This document shows, piece by piece, positions 7,564 to 13,758 of a stretch of DNA of 19,924 bases. The DNA is taken from NCBI GenBank assembly GCA_943913625.1, contig CALTYW010000025.1:1-19924 (forward strand), written 5' to 3'. Position 1 is the stretch's first letter. Every line of letters starts with the position of its first letter. The DNA is from an uncultured Campylobacter sp. (GTDB lineage Bacteria; Actinomycetota; Actinomycetes; Mycobacteriales; Mycobacteriaceae). Below the pieces are notes generated by a model. That model searched no databases. It was not told where the DNA came from and saw only the letters and a list, made by a program, of their open reading frames with translations. Both the position numbers and the translations under genes were made by a program.

Positions 7564-8139
7564 TCACACACGGAAGAACCCGCGCGGGGTGATCACGAAG
7601 TCCACGGGTTGGTCGTGGGTATCGTGAGGTACGGCGTCGACGAACTCCTCGTCATAGATCACCGCGGCGACCGGGGTGTTCAGGGTGTCCAGGCCTGCCA
7701 GCGCGCGGTCGTAGTAGCCGGCACCTTTGCCCAGGCGCATGCCGTTTCCATCCACGGCCAAGGCTGGGGCGACGACCAACCCGCACGAGCGCAGCACGTT
7801 CGAGGTGAAGCGCGCGCCCACCGGCTCCGCCACCCCGAGGGCGCCCGCTGCCGCCGAAGCGCCGGCGACACCCCACGCAAGCACGCCGTCGGGTAGGGAA
7901 ATGGGGAGGAAGAGGGTGCGGGTAGCCGTCGATAAGCAATGTGCGAAGTCGCGCGGACCCGGCTCCGAGCGGAGCGGGTTGTAGGCGGCGATGTTCTTAG
8001 CGCGCGCACCTGCGTGCTCGATGCAGGCGAGCGCGGCGTCCACGATGCTTGCGTCGAGGGCGGCCTTGCGCGCCGGATCCTGCGAAAGTGCCGCGCGGCG
8101 GGCGGAATGGGCGGCGCGCATTTCGGCTTTCGCGGACAT
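7564..8139 (-). CDS. fthC: 5-formyltetrahydrofolate cyclo-ligase
   Basis: 191 residues. The basic N-terminal helix (KAEMRAAHSARRAAL), the central AAYNPLRSEP segment and the C-terminal nucleotide/substrate motif GMRLGKGAGYYDRAL identify the 5-FCL family. The enzyme uses ATP to convert 5-formyl-THF (folinate) to 5,10-methenyl-THF, returning it to the active folate pool in the cytosol. GAGGAG about 6 nt before the ATG supports the start. It is first in fthC-SAF-mscL and divergent from galU over a 57-bp gap. The gene contains a TTA codon within a copy of GCTTATCGACG, in a different frame from the other coding copies. Confidence 0.92.
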   Translation of the reverse strand: MSAKAEMRAAHSARRAALSQDPARKAALDASIVDAALACIEHAGARAKNIAAYNPLRSEPGPRDFAHCLSTATRTLFLPISLPDGVLAWGVAGASAAAGALGVAEPVGARFTSNVLRSCGLVVAPALAVDGNGMRLGKGAGYYDRALAGLDTLNTPVAAVIYDEEFVDAVPHDTHDQPVDFVITPRGFFRV

Positions 8140-8182
8140 GGACGCTCCTCGGGTCGGACACGGTTGCTGGACAGATGGGCTG

Positions 8183-8188
8183 TAAGCT
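8183..8188 (+). promoter_or_regulatory. galU -10 box, leaderless configuration
   Basis: TAAGCT, preceded by TG-type context (CTGTAAGCT), ends 8 nt before the galU ATG at 8197. No Shine-Dalgarno lies between them. Confidence 0.55.
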
Positions 8189-8196
8189 CACTACGT

Positions 8197-9183
8197 ATGC
8201 GGAATTCTACTGAACAGCCCACCCACCCCAGCTCGCCTGGGGTGAAGACTGTGGTGGTCCCGGCGGCGGGGATGGGGACCCGCTTTTTGCCGGCGACCAA
8301 GACGGTGCCGAAGGAGCTGCTGCCTGTGGTGGACACCCCCGGCATCGAGCTGATCGCCGAGGAGGCGGCTGCGATGGGGGCGCAGCGCCTGGCGGTGGTG
8401 GTCGCGCCGAACAAGCAGGAGATTATGCGCCACTTCGGCGAATTCACCGAGCTGCGTGAGCGTCTTCTGGAGCGTGGTAAGGACTCCCAGGCGAAAAAGG
8501 TCGGGCGCGCCGCTGAGGTCATCGAGGCGGTCGCGGTGACCCAGGATGCGCCGCTTGGCCTGGGCCACGCTGTGGGTTGCGCGGAGCCTGCGTTGAGCGC
8601 CGACGAGGACGCAGTGGCGGTCATGCTGCCGGATGACTTGGTGCTGCCGGCGGGTGTGATGGAAAAGATGGTCGCGGTGCGCGAAGCCCTCGGCGGGTCT
8701 GTGCTGTGCGCGTTCAACGTGGCGCGCGAGGAGGTCTACAACTACGGCGTGTTCGACGTCGAGGATCTCCCGGCGGGCGCGGAGGCCAGCTTCGACGGTT
8801 TCGAGGTCAAGCGTGTGCGCGGCATGGTGGAAAAGCCCGCGGTGGAGGAGGCGCCGTCGACGCTGGTGGCCACGGGGCGTTACCTGTTGGACCGCGCCGT
8901 GTTCGACGCGCTTCGCCGTATTGAGCCGGGTAAGGGCGGGGAGCTGCAGCTTACCGACGCTATCGAGCTGATGATCTCCGAAGGCCACCCGGTGCACGTG
9001 GTGGTGCACGAGGGCAAGCGCCACGACCTGGGCAACCCGGGCGGCTACATTCCGGCGAACGTGGACTTCGGTCTGCGCGACGAGAAGTACGGCCCGGCGC
9101 TCTACCCGGCGCTGAAGCGCATCATCGCGGAATTCGAAGCGGAACACCCCGACGTGGTTGGGGAGTTCGGCGACCGCAGCTAA
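8197..9183 (+). CDS. galU: UTP-glucose-1-phosphate uridylyltransferase
   Basis: 328 residues. The nucleotidyltransferase signature VVPAAGMGTRFLPATKTVPK (about 20-39) is followed by ELLPVVDTPG, and further motifs include GLGHAVGCAE, the VMLPDDLVL metal-site strand and KGGELQLTDAI. The enzyme makes UDP-glucose, the donor for trehalose, glycogen and arabinogalactan-related envelope sugars. The frame stays open far upstream but that overlaps divergent fthC; the ATG at 8197 is chosen because it sits 8 nt after a TAAGCT -10 and just before the conserved domain. It starts the galU-glp-rimJ-glpR block; glp follows 13 nt after the stop. Confidence 0.95.
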   Translation: MRNSTEQPTHPSSPGVKTVVVPAAGMGTRFLPATKTVPKELLPVVDTPGIELIAEEAAAMGAQRLAVVVAPNKQEIMRHFGEFTELRERLLERGKDSQAKKVGRAAEVIEAVAVTQDAPLGLGHAVGCAEPALSADEDAVAVMLPDDLVLPAGVMEKMVAVREALGGSVLCAFNVAREEVYNYGVFDVEDLPAGAEASFDGFEVKRVRGMVEKPAVEEAPSTLVATGRYLLDRAVFDALRRIEPGKGGELQLTDAIELMISEGHPVHVVVHEGKRHDLGNPGGYIPANVDFGLRDEKYGPALYPALKRIIAEFEAEHPDVVGEFGDRS

Positions 9184-9196
9184 TTAAGGTTGTCCC

Positions 9197-10501
9197 ATGC
9201 GCACAGTTGAGGACCAGCTAGCAATCGTGGTTGACGCGGCCGTCGCCCCGGAACCAATCCGGGCGACGCTTACCGACGCGCTCGGTCTCATGTGCGCCGA
9301 AGAAGTCACCGCCACACGCCCCGTACCCGGGTTCCCCCAGGCCGCGGTGGACGGGTTCGCGGTGCGCGCCGTCGACGTCGGCGGTGTGGCTGCCCTGCGC
9401 GGCCGCGACGCAGCTCAGCGGAGCCGAGACTCAGATGAGGACGAGGGGGAGCAGGCGCCGCGCCCGCAAGACCCCACGCTGCCCGTGGTCGGCGAGGTCC
9501 CCGCGGGTTCTCAAAAACCGTTGCGCCTCCAGCCGCGCCAGGCGGTGCGCGTGGCCACCGGCGCGCCGCTGCCGACGCTCTCGGACGCCGTGCTGCCGCT
9601 CGAGTGGACCGACCGCGGCCGCAAGCGCGTTACCCCGCAGCGGCCCGTGGGCACCGGCGACTTCGTGCGTGCGCCGGGCGCGGACATCCAGCCCGGCGAC
9701 GTCGCCGTGCGCCAGGGCGCCGTGCTCGGTCCGGCGCAGATCGGCCTCGCCGCCGCGGCCGGGCGCGACAAGGTGCTGGTGTACCCCCGCCCCCGCGTGA
9801 CAGTGATGAGCTACGGCCTCGAGCTGGTGGACCTCGACCGTGAACCGGGCCTCGGCCAGGTCTACGACGTCGCCTCCTACGTGGTCGCCGCCGCGGCGAA
9901 GGAGGCCGGCGCGGACGTGACCCGCGTGGGCATCATCAACGCCGAGCCGCGGAAGCTGCGCGAGACCATCGCCGGCCAGGTCGCCCGCAGCGAGTTCGTG
10001 ATCATCACCGGCGCGGTCGGCGGCTCGGGCGCGGGCCCGCTGCAAGAGATCCTGCGCGAGCTTGGGGAAATCGACACCACCCGCGTGGCCATGCACCCGG
10101 GGTCCGTGCAGGGCTTCGGCCTGCTCGGGGAGGAGCGCATCCCCACCTTCCTGCTGCCCTCGAACCCGGTGAGCGCGCTGGTGGTGGCGGAGACCATCGT
10201 GCGCCCCGCCATCCGCAGTTCCCTGGGTAAGAGCGTCACCCAGCGTCAAACGGTGCCGGCGCGTTCCCTGCGCGCCCTCGACTCGATCGCGGGCCGCCGC
10301 GGCTACGTCCGCGCCCGCCTCATGCGCGACGCCGAGACCGGGGACTACCTTGTGGAATCCTTAAGCTCCCTCGGCGCGGGCCCGATGCACCTGCTCGCCG
10401 GCTTCGCGGAGGCCAACGCCATGATCCACATCCCGGAAGAGGTCACGCGCATCCGCCCGGGCGACGTTGTGGACGTCGAGTTCCTCCGCCAGCGCAGCTA
10501 G
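9197..10501 (+). CDS. glp: Glp: MoeA/gephyrin-like divisome protein with degenerate molybdotransferase motifs
   Basis: 434 residues with full MoeA architecture: domains I/II with PGFPQAAVDGFAVR (44-57) and ATGAPLPTLSDAV (120-132), a MoCF-like domain III (about 198-340) and a C-terminal beta domain IV. Key MoeA motifs are changed: the usual TGDE loop reads SYGLE (205-209), GGVSVGDYD reads GAVGGSGAGP (272-281), MKPGKP reads MHPGSV (299-304) and PGNPVS reads PSNPVS (321-326). An acidic insert lies at about 73-92. This fits Glp of C. glutamicum, a repurposed molybdotransferase that binds FtsZ and the receptor GlpR, rather than an active MoeA. Position after galU and before rimJ and a TM protein matches M. 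tuberculosis moeA1. AAGG lies 7 nt before the ATG. The fold is certain; loss of enzymatic activity is inferred. Confidence 0.82.
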   Translation: MRTVEDQLAIVVDAAVAPEPIRATLTDALGLMCAEEVTATRPVPGFPQAAVDGFAVRAVDVGGVAALRGRDAAQRSRDSDEDEGEQAPRPQDPTLPVVGEVPAGSQKPLRLQPRQAVRVATGAPLPTLSDAVLPLEWTDRGRKRVTPQRPVGTGDFVRAPGADIQPGDVAVRQGAVLGPAQIGLAAAAGRDKVLVYPRPRVTVMSYGLELVDLDREPGLGQVYDVASYVVAAAAKEAGADVTRVGIINAEPRKLRETIAGQVARSEFVIITGAVGGSGAGPLQEILRELGEIDTTRVAMHPGSVQGFGLLGEERIPTFLLPSNPVSALVVAETIVRPAIRSSLGKSVTQRQTVPARSLRALDSIAGRRGYVRARLMRDAETGDYLVESLSSLGAGPMHLLAGFAEANAMIHIPEEVTRIRPGDVVDVEFLRQRS

Positions 10502-11149
10502 ATGTTCGAGATGTTCCGCCCGCCCACACCGGGCTGGCCCGAGCGCACCCCAAATGTGACGCTGCCGAACGGCACCCAGCTGCGCCTTCGACCTTTGGCG
10601 TCCTCCGACGGCGACCACTGGTGCGGCGCGCGCATCGTTGACGAGAAGTGGCTCAAGCCCGTCGAGCCCACCGTGCAAGGCACGTGGGAATCCGCCCACA
10701 GCTACGCTGCGTGGCGCGCCAGCTGGCTCAACCTGAAGAAGATGGCGGGCCAAGGGGTGGTGGTGCCCATGGTTATCGAGGCCGACGGCGACTTCGCCGG
10801 CCAGGTTACCCTCGGCAACATCCAGCACGGCATCGTCTCCGAATGCTGGATCGGCTACTGGGTGCACTCGCCTTACATGGGCCAAGGCGTTGCCACCGCG
10901 GCATGCGCCCTCGGGGTGGACCACGCGTTCGCCCGCGTGGGCATGCACCGCGTGACCGCGACGTACCTGCCGTACAACCCGGCCTCCGGCGCGGTGCTCA
11001 AAGCCAACGGCTTCCGTGAGGAGGGCTACCTGCGCCGCAACCTGCACATCGACGGACAGTGGCGCGACCACCACTTCGTCGCGCTCAACATCGACGATTT
11101 CAACGTCACCGCGGTGGAGCGTCTCCGGCGCGCGGAAAAGTTGAGGTGA
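10502..11149 (+). CDS. rimJ: GNAT-family N-acetyltransferase, RimJ type
   Basis: 215 residues. A RimJ/RimL-like GNAT domain spans about 18-200: LRLRPLASSDGDHW at the start, WIGYWVHSPYMGQGVATAAC (about 116-135) as motif A binding the acetyl-CoA pyrophosphate, then MHRVTATYLPYNPASGAVLKANGF and EGYLRRNLHIDGQWRDHH. RimJ in E. coli acetylates the N-terminus of ribosomal protein S5; the true substrate here is unknown. The ATG follows the glp stop with no gap, so translation is coupled. Conserved position between the glp and glpR equivalents in Corynebacteriales suggests co-expression with the division scaffold, possibly without a functional link. Confidence 0.85.
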   Translation: MFEMFRPPTPGWPERTPNVTLPNGTQLRLRPLASSDGDHWCGARIVDEKWLKPVEPTVQGTWESAHSYAAWRASWLNLKKMAGQGVVVPMVIEADGDFAGQVTLGNIQHGIVSECWIGYWVHSPYMGQGVATAACALGVDHAFARVGMHRVTATYLPYNPASGAVLKANGFREEGYLRRNLHIDGQWRDHHFVALNIDDFNVTAVERLRRAEKLR

Positions 11150-11166
11150 ACGTCGGCGCGCCGGAA

Positions 11167-11177
11167 CGTCGATAAGC
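11167..11177 (-). repeat. Intergenic copy of the repeated word GCTTA[T/A/C]CGACG
   Basis: Complement reads GCTTATCGACG. Other exact copies: plus strand 4924-4934, 8949-8959, 9268-9278, 11484-11494, 16547-16557, 19326-19336; minus strand 6347-6357, 7927-7937, 19701-19711. One-mismatch copies: 14712-14722 and 1464-1474 (both minus). The flank is often TT on the 5' side, giving TTGCTTATCGACG as a fuller consensus. Confidence 0.7.
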
Positions 11178-11192
11178 AATTGCCCCTATAGC
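11167..11192 (+). promoter_or_regulatory. Upstream block of glpR: repeated word plus candidate -10 box
   Basis: CGTCGATAAGC (11167-11177) is an intergenic copy of the repeated 11-mer; it is followed by AATTGCCCC and TATAGC (11187-11192), a plausible -10. The block resembles the one before metG (19701-19727) at CGTCG-TAAGCAA--GCCCCT. glpR may therefore have its own promoter in addition to read-through from rimJ. Confidence 0.4.
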
Positions 11193-11235
11193 GTGGTGGT
11201 TTAACTGACTAACCTGCGGAAAGGTGGCACGGCTG

Positions 11236-12420
11236 ATGGGCAGCCCGACCCTCATGATCATCCTGATCCTCGTCGTGTGGATCATCGTCCTCGCCCCGCT
11301 CGCGATCGGCAACAACAAACCGATCCGCCGCTCCGGCGAGGGGTATGAGGAAACGCGCGTGCTGCACTCCGGCGGCACCGAACCCATGGCCACCCGCCGC
11401 CGCCCCAAGCTCACCGCCGCTGACGTGCACCGTCACAGCGAGGACGACGATTACGAGCTCGCCGAGGTTGTCGAGGAGCCTTTGCTTATCGACGATGCCC
11501 CCGCCCTCCGCATCTTCCTCCACCGCGACGACGAGGACTCCGCCGCGCACATCGACGGCGAAGTGATCGAGCACGTCGAGGACGAAGTTGAGGCTTCGGC
11601 TGAAGAGGCTTCAGCGGAGGCTGACGCTGAGGTCTCCGCTGTTGCGGAACCTGTTGCCAGCGGCTCCACCGCATGGTCGGTCCTGCGCGCCCAGGCAGAG
11701 GCCGAGGAAGCCGAGCGCTACCAGGTGGAGGAGTCCTTCGAGGCGCCGTCCGACTACGGGTACGAAGATGCTTCGGCTGAGGTCGTTGAAATGGATGCCG
11801 ACGACTCCGTCGCTGCAGAAGTCACCGACCTGGAGGCCGCCGACGATGCCGACACCGCAGATGAGACCGTCGACGTCGCCGAGGAAGCCGAAGCTGACGA
11901 CGAGGACATCGCCTTCGCCGCCGCCCGCCGCGGCCGCGGCGGCTACGACCCAGAGCGCGAGCGCACCACCACCGCCACCCGTTTTCAGCGTCGCCAGCGC
12001 ACCCTACTCGGCCTGATCGCCGCGTGCGTGGTCACGTTCGTCGTGGCATTCGTGGTCGGCGGATGGGCCTGGGTCCTGCCCGTTGTATCGCTGGGCCTGA
12101 CCGGCTGGTTCATGGTGGCGCTTCGCCGGGTGGTGCTGCAGGAGCGCGCGCTTCGCAACCGCCGCCTGCGCCAGCTGCGCCGCGCCCGTCTCGGCGTGGT
12201 CACCGCGGGCGAGGACGCACCCCGGGATCGTCGCCGCGGGGGCTCCACCGTGGTCGCGCTGGACGACGAGCACCCCGACTTCGACGCCCTGCCCACCACC
12301 CGCTATATCGCGGAGGGCCCAGAGGCGCCCGAGGCTGCGCGCTACCCGCGCGTGTCCCGCCCCGCGCGCCACCCGCGCCGCGACGAGTTCGACGGCGACT
12401 ACGGCGCCCAGGCCAGCTAG
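11236..12420 (+). CDS. glpR: GlpR-like membrane receptor of Glp (acidic, three TM segments)
   Basis: 394 residues from the ATG at 11236, with GGAAAGGTGG at 11218-11227 as Shine-Dalgarno; a GTG at 11224 is in frame but lies inside that site. One TM helix lies at about 7-25 (MIILILVVWIIVLAPLAIG). A long, low-complexity Glu/Asp/Ala-rich region follows to about 245 (repeated AEEASAEA-like units), then Arg-rich residues and two TM helices (about 256-275 and 279-296), and a basic, Arg/Pro-rich tail. Nothing suggests an enzyme. Position after galU-glp-rimJ matches Rv0996 in M. tuberculosis and the GlpR receptor that anchors Glp to the membrane and connects FtsZ with the Wag31 elongasome in C. glutamicum. 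Function is assigned by context and layout, not by motif. Confidence 0.75.
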   Translation: MGSPTLMIILILVVWIIVLAPLAIGNNKPIRRSGEGYEETRVLHSGGTEPMATRRRPKLTAADVHRHSEDDDYELAEVVEEPLLIDDAPALRIFLHRDDEDSAAHIDGEVIEHVEDEVEASAEEASAEADAEVSAVAEPVASGSTAWSVLRAQAEAEEAERYQVEESFEAPSDYGYEDASAEVVEMDADDSVAAEVTDLEAADDADTADETVDVAEEAEADDEDIAFAAARRGRGGYDPERERTTTATRFQRRQRTLLGLIAACVVTFVVAFVVGGWAWVLPVVSLGLTGWFMVALRRVVLQERALRNRRLRQLRRARLGVVTAGEDAPRDRRRGGSTVVALDDEHPDFDALPTTRYIAEGPEAPEAARYPRVSRPARHPRRDEFDGDYGAQAS

Positions 12421-12446
12421 ACAGCATAGGCGGGCCTACCAGGCGA

Positions 12447-12476
12447 TTTAACCTCCGCTGGGTTCAGGAGTAACGT
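12447..12476 (+). promoter_or_regulatory. Probable promoter of tRNA-Ala
   Basis: TTTAAC (12447-12452) and TAACGT (12471-12476) lie 18 bp apart as -35 and -10 elements, 14 nt before the tRNA 5' end. Confidence 0.5.
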
Positions 12477-12490
12477 GAACACCCAGCAAA

Positions 12491-12563
12491 GGGGCTATAG
12501 CTCAGTTGGTAGAGCGTTGCGTTCGCAATGCAAAGGTCAGGGGTTCGATTCCCCTTAGCTCCA
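12491..12563 (+). tRNA. tRNA-Ala (anticodon CGC)
   Basis: A 73-nt cloverleaf: acceptor GGGGCTA pairs with TAGCTCC (one G-U), D arm GCTC/GAGC, anticodon stem TTGCG/TGCAA with loop TTCGCAA (anticodon CGC, reading GCG), and T arm AGGGG-TTCGATT-CCCCT. The discriminator base is A and the 3' CCA is not encoded. GCG is frequently used in this G+C-rich window, so a dedicated CGC isoacceptor makes sense. Confidence 0.97.
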
Positions 12564-12571
12564 CAAGAAAA

Positions 12572-12603
12572 ACCGCAGGTCGCACGGCCTGCGGTCTCGT
12601 TTT
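12572..12603 (+). terminator. Terminator downstream of tRNA-Ala
   Basis: ACCGCAGG (12572-12579) and CCTGCGGT (12588-12595) form a perfect 8-bp stem with an 8-nt loop, followed by CTCGTTTT. This is a reasonable rho-independent terminator with a short T-run. Confidence 0.75.
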
Positions 12604-12630
12604 GCCGCGCCCCCCCCGCGCCCAAGCCGA

Positions 12631-12701
12631 AGTTTCCAGCAGGTAAGACACCGCAGATCGGTGATTTTGGCCGATCTGCTGGGAGTTACCTGCTGGAAAC
12701 T
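12631..12701. repeat. 71-bp nested palindrome (REP/MITE-like)
   Basis: Outer arms of 16 bp, AGTTTCCAGCAGGTAA (12631-12646) and its exact complement (12686-12701), enclose inner arms of 9 bp, GCAGATCGG (12653-12661) and CCGATCTGC (12671-12679), with small 6-nt internal loops and a 9-nt apical loop. The element could form one long hairpin or a cruciform. It lies between the tRNA terminator and the end of csoR. There is no T-run on either side, so it is not a standard terminator. Perfect arms suggest a dispersed intergenic repeat or an attenuating RNA hairpin. The CTGCTGG word occurs twice within the right half. Confidence 0.8.
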
Positions 12702-12747
12702 GCGTTGGGGAGGTGTGGCGCGCGGGCCGGGGCGCCCGGCAACCTGG

Positions 12748-13080
12748 CTATTTCACCAGCCGGGCGATCGCGGTCGAGGCTTCTTTGAGCTTCGTCTCCG
12801 CTTCCTCGCCGCCTTCGCGGACGGCGGAGGTGACGCAGTGGGCCAGGTGATCGTCGAGAAGCGCGAGCGCGACATTCTCCAACGCGGAGCTCACCGCGCT
12901 GATTTGGGTGAGGATGTCGATGCAGTACGCGTCCTCGTCCACCATGCGGTAGATGCCGCGGGTCTGGCCCTCGATGCGCTTGAGGCGGGCGAGGTAGCGG
13001 GACTTGTCGCTCATGTATCCGTGATGGTGTGCGTCATCGCCGCCGCACTGCTGGCAGCAATTCTCGTTCGGGTCGGCCAT
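12748..13080 (-). CDS. csoR: CsoR-family copper-sensing transcriptional repressor
   Basis: 110 residues. The DUF156/CsoR core of about 24-110 (RYLARLKRIEGQTRGIYRMV, then the long second helix) carries the Cu(I) ligand set: C53 (AYCIDIL), H78 and C82 (DDHLAHC), the X-C-H-C pattern of CsoR. An N-terminal extension has C8, C9, C12 and three histidines (18-20), which may also bind metal. Apo-CsoR represses and releases DNA when copper binds. A palindrome TACCCC-GTG-GGGGTA overlaps the predicted -10, so it probably represses itself and the divergent CDF gene. No copper ATPase or CopZ is in the window, and the divergent transporter is not a known CsoR partner, so other metals remain possible. Confidence 0.85.
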   Translation of the reverse strand: MADPNENCCQQCGGDDAHHHGYMSDKSRYLARLKRIEGQTRGIYRMVDEDAYCIDILTQISAVSSALENVALALLDDHLAHCVTSAVREGGEEAETKLKEASTAIARLVK

Positions 13081-13087
13081 GATACGC

Positions 13088-13106
13088 AGCGTACCCCGTG
13101 GGGGTA
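13088..13106. promoter_or_regulatory. csoR -10 box with overlapping CsoR-type operator
   Basis: On the minus strand TACGCT (13093-13088) ends 7 nt before the csoR ATG at 13080, a leaderless layout. The inverted repeat TACCCC (13092-13097) / GGGGTA (13101-13106), G/C-tract type with TA ends as in known CsoR-family operators, overlaps this -10. Its right arm includes the A of the ATG chosen for the divergent transporter. Confidence 0.7.
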
Positions 13107-13726
13107 TGTTGCTGGCCGCGAATGCTCAACGTATCCGTCGCGCGGTGCTGATTGTCGCGCTGCTTAACTTCGCCTACTTCTTTGTGGAGTTCGTCGCCGC
13201 TATCGCGATCGGTTCCGCGTCGCTGTTCGCCGACTCCGCCGACTTCCTCGAGGACCCCGCTATCAACCTGCTCGTGTTCTTCGCGGTGGTGTGGCCGCCG
13301 GAGCGCCGCCGCGAGGTTGGCGGAGTGCTCGCCGGGTTGATCCTCATCCCTGCGGTGGCGGCCGTGGTCACGGTGGTGGTGAAGATTGTCACGCAGGAAC
13401 CGCCGTCGCCGGAGGGGCTCACCGGGGTGGCGTTCGGCACGCTGGTGGTCAACGTGATCTGCGCCGTGCTTCTGATGCGTCTGCGCGAGGAGGAATCCTC
13501 CCTGGCTACCGGGGCGTGGCTCGCCGCGCGTAACGACGCCCTGGCGAACGTGCTGATCATCGTCGCGGGCCTGCTCACGTTCGTCTGGCCCACCGCGTGG
13601 TTCGACATCGTCGTCGGCGCAATCATCGCCGCGATCAACCTCTCCGCGGCGAAGGAAGTGTGGGAGGAGTCCCGCGAGGAGCACGACTCCATCGAGGAAG
13701 CGTTCGCCGAGATGGACTGCGACTAA
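13106..13726 (+). CDS. Short cation diffusion facilitator (CDF)-like membrane transporter
   Basis: 206 residues from ATG 13106; an ATG at 13079 is in frame but overlaps the csoR start codon. Five to six TM helices are visible. The CDF-type metal site of TM2 appears as DFLED (D46, D50 in SLFADSADFLEDPAINLL), and the TM5 site as D144-ALA-N148 in place of the usual HxxxD. The cytoplasmic C-terminal domain of typical CDFs is missing; the protein stops in an acidic tail (EESREEHDSIEEAFAEMDCD). CDFs exchange Zn, Co, Fe or Mn for protons. Divergence from csoR with a shared operator suggests metal-regulated expression. Substrate and exact start are uncertain; no clear Shine-Dalgarno is present. Confidence 0.68.
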   Translation: MLLAANAQRIRRAVLIVALLNFAYFFVEFVAAIAIGSASLFADSADFLEDPAINLLVFFAVVWPPERRREVGGVLAGLILIPAVAAVVTVVVKIVTQEPPSPEGLTGVAFGTLVVNVICAVLLMRLREEESSLATGAWLAARNDALANVLIIVAGLLTFVWPTAWFDIVVGAIIAAINLSAAKEVWEESREEHDSIEEAFAEMDCD

Positions 13727-13758
13727 GCGCAGCTAAAGACGGCGAAATCGAGCTACGC
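13727..13758. terminator. Imperfect hairpin between convergent CDF-like and ThDP-enzyme genes
   Basis: GCGCAGCT (13727-13734) and AGCTACGC (13751-13758) pair at 7 of 8 positions around a 16-nt loop and overlap the stop codon of the minus-strand gene. No T-run follows, so this is only a weak candidate for bidirectional termination. Confidence 0.25.

Noticed and set aside
7939..8196. Upstream extension of the galU frame
   Set aside because: It overlaps fthC on the opposite strand and lies before the -10 box; the ATG at 8197 fits the family.
8191..9147. 318-codon minus-strand frame across galU
   Set aside because: Shadow of galU with no recognisable domain or Shine-Dalgarno.
12631..12701. The palindrome as an ordinary csoR or tRNA terminator
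   Set aside because: No T-run on either strand and a stronger terminator already follows the tRNA; kept as a repeat of unknown role.
12491..12748. Integration site or remnant of a mobile element at the tRNA gene
   Set aside because: No duplicated tRNA 3' end, integrase or composition shift is visible.
12528..12788. 86-codon frame across the tRNA-Ala and the palindrome
   Set aside because: It runs through a tRNA, a terminator and a palindrome, so it is not a gene.
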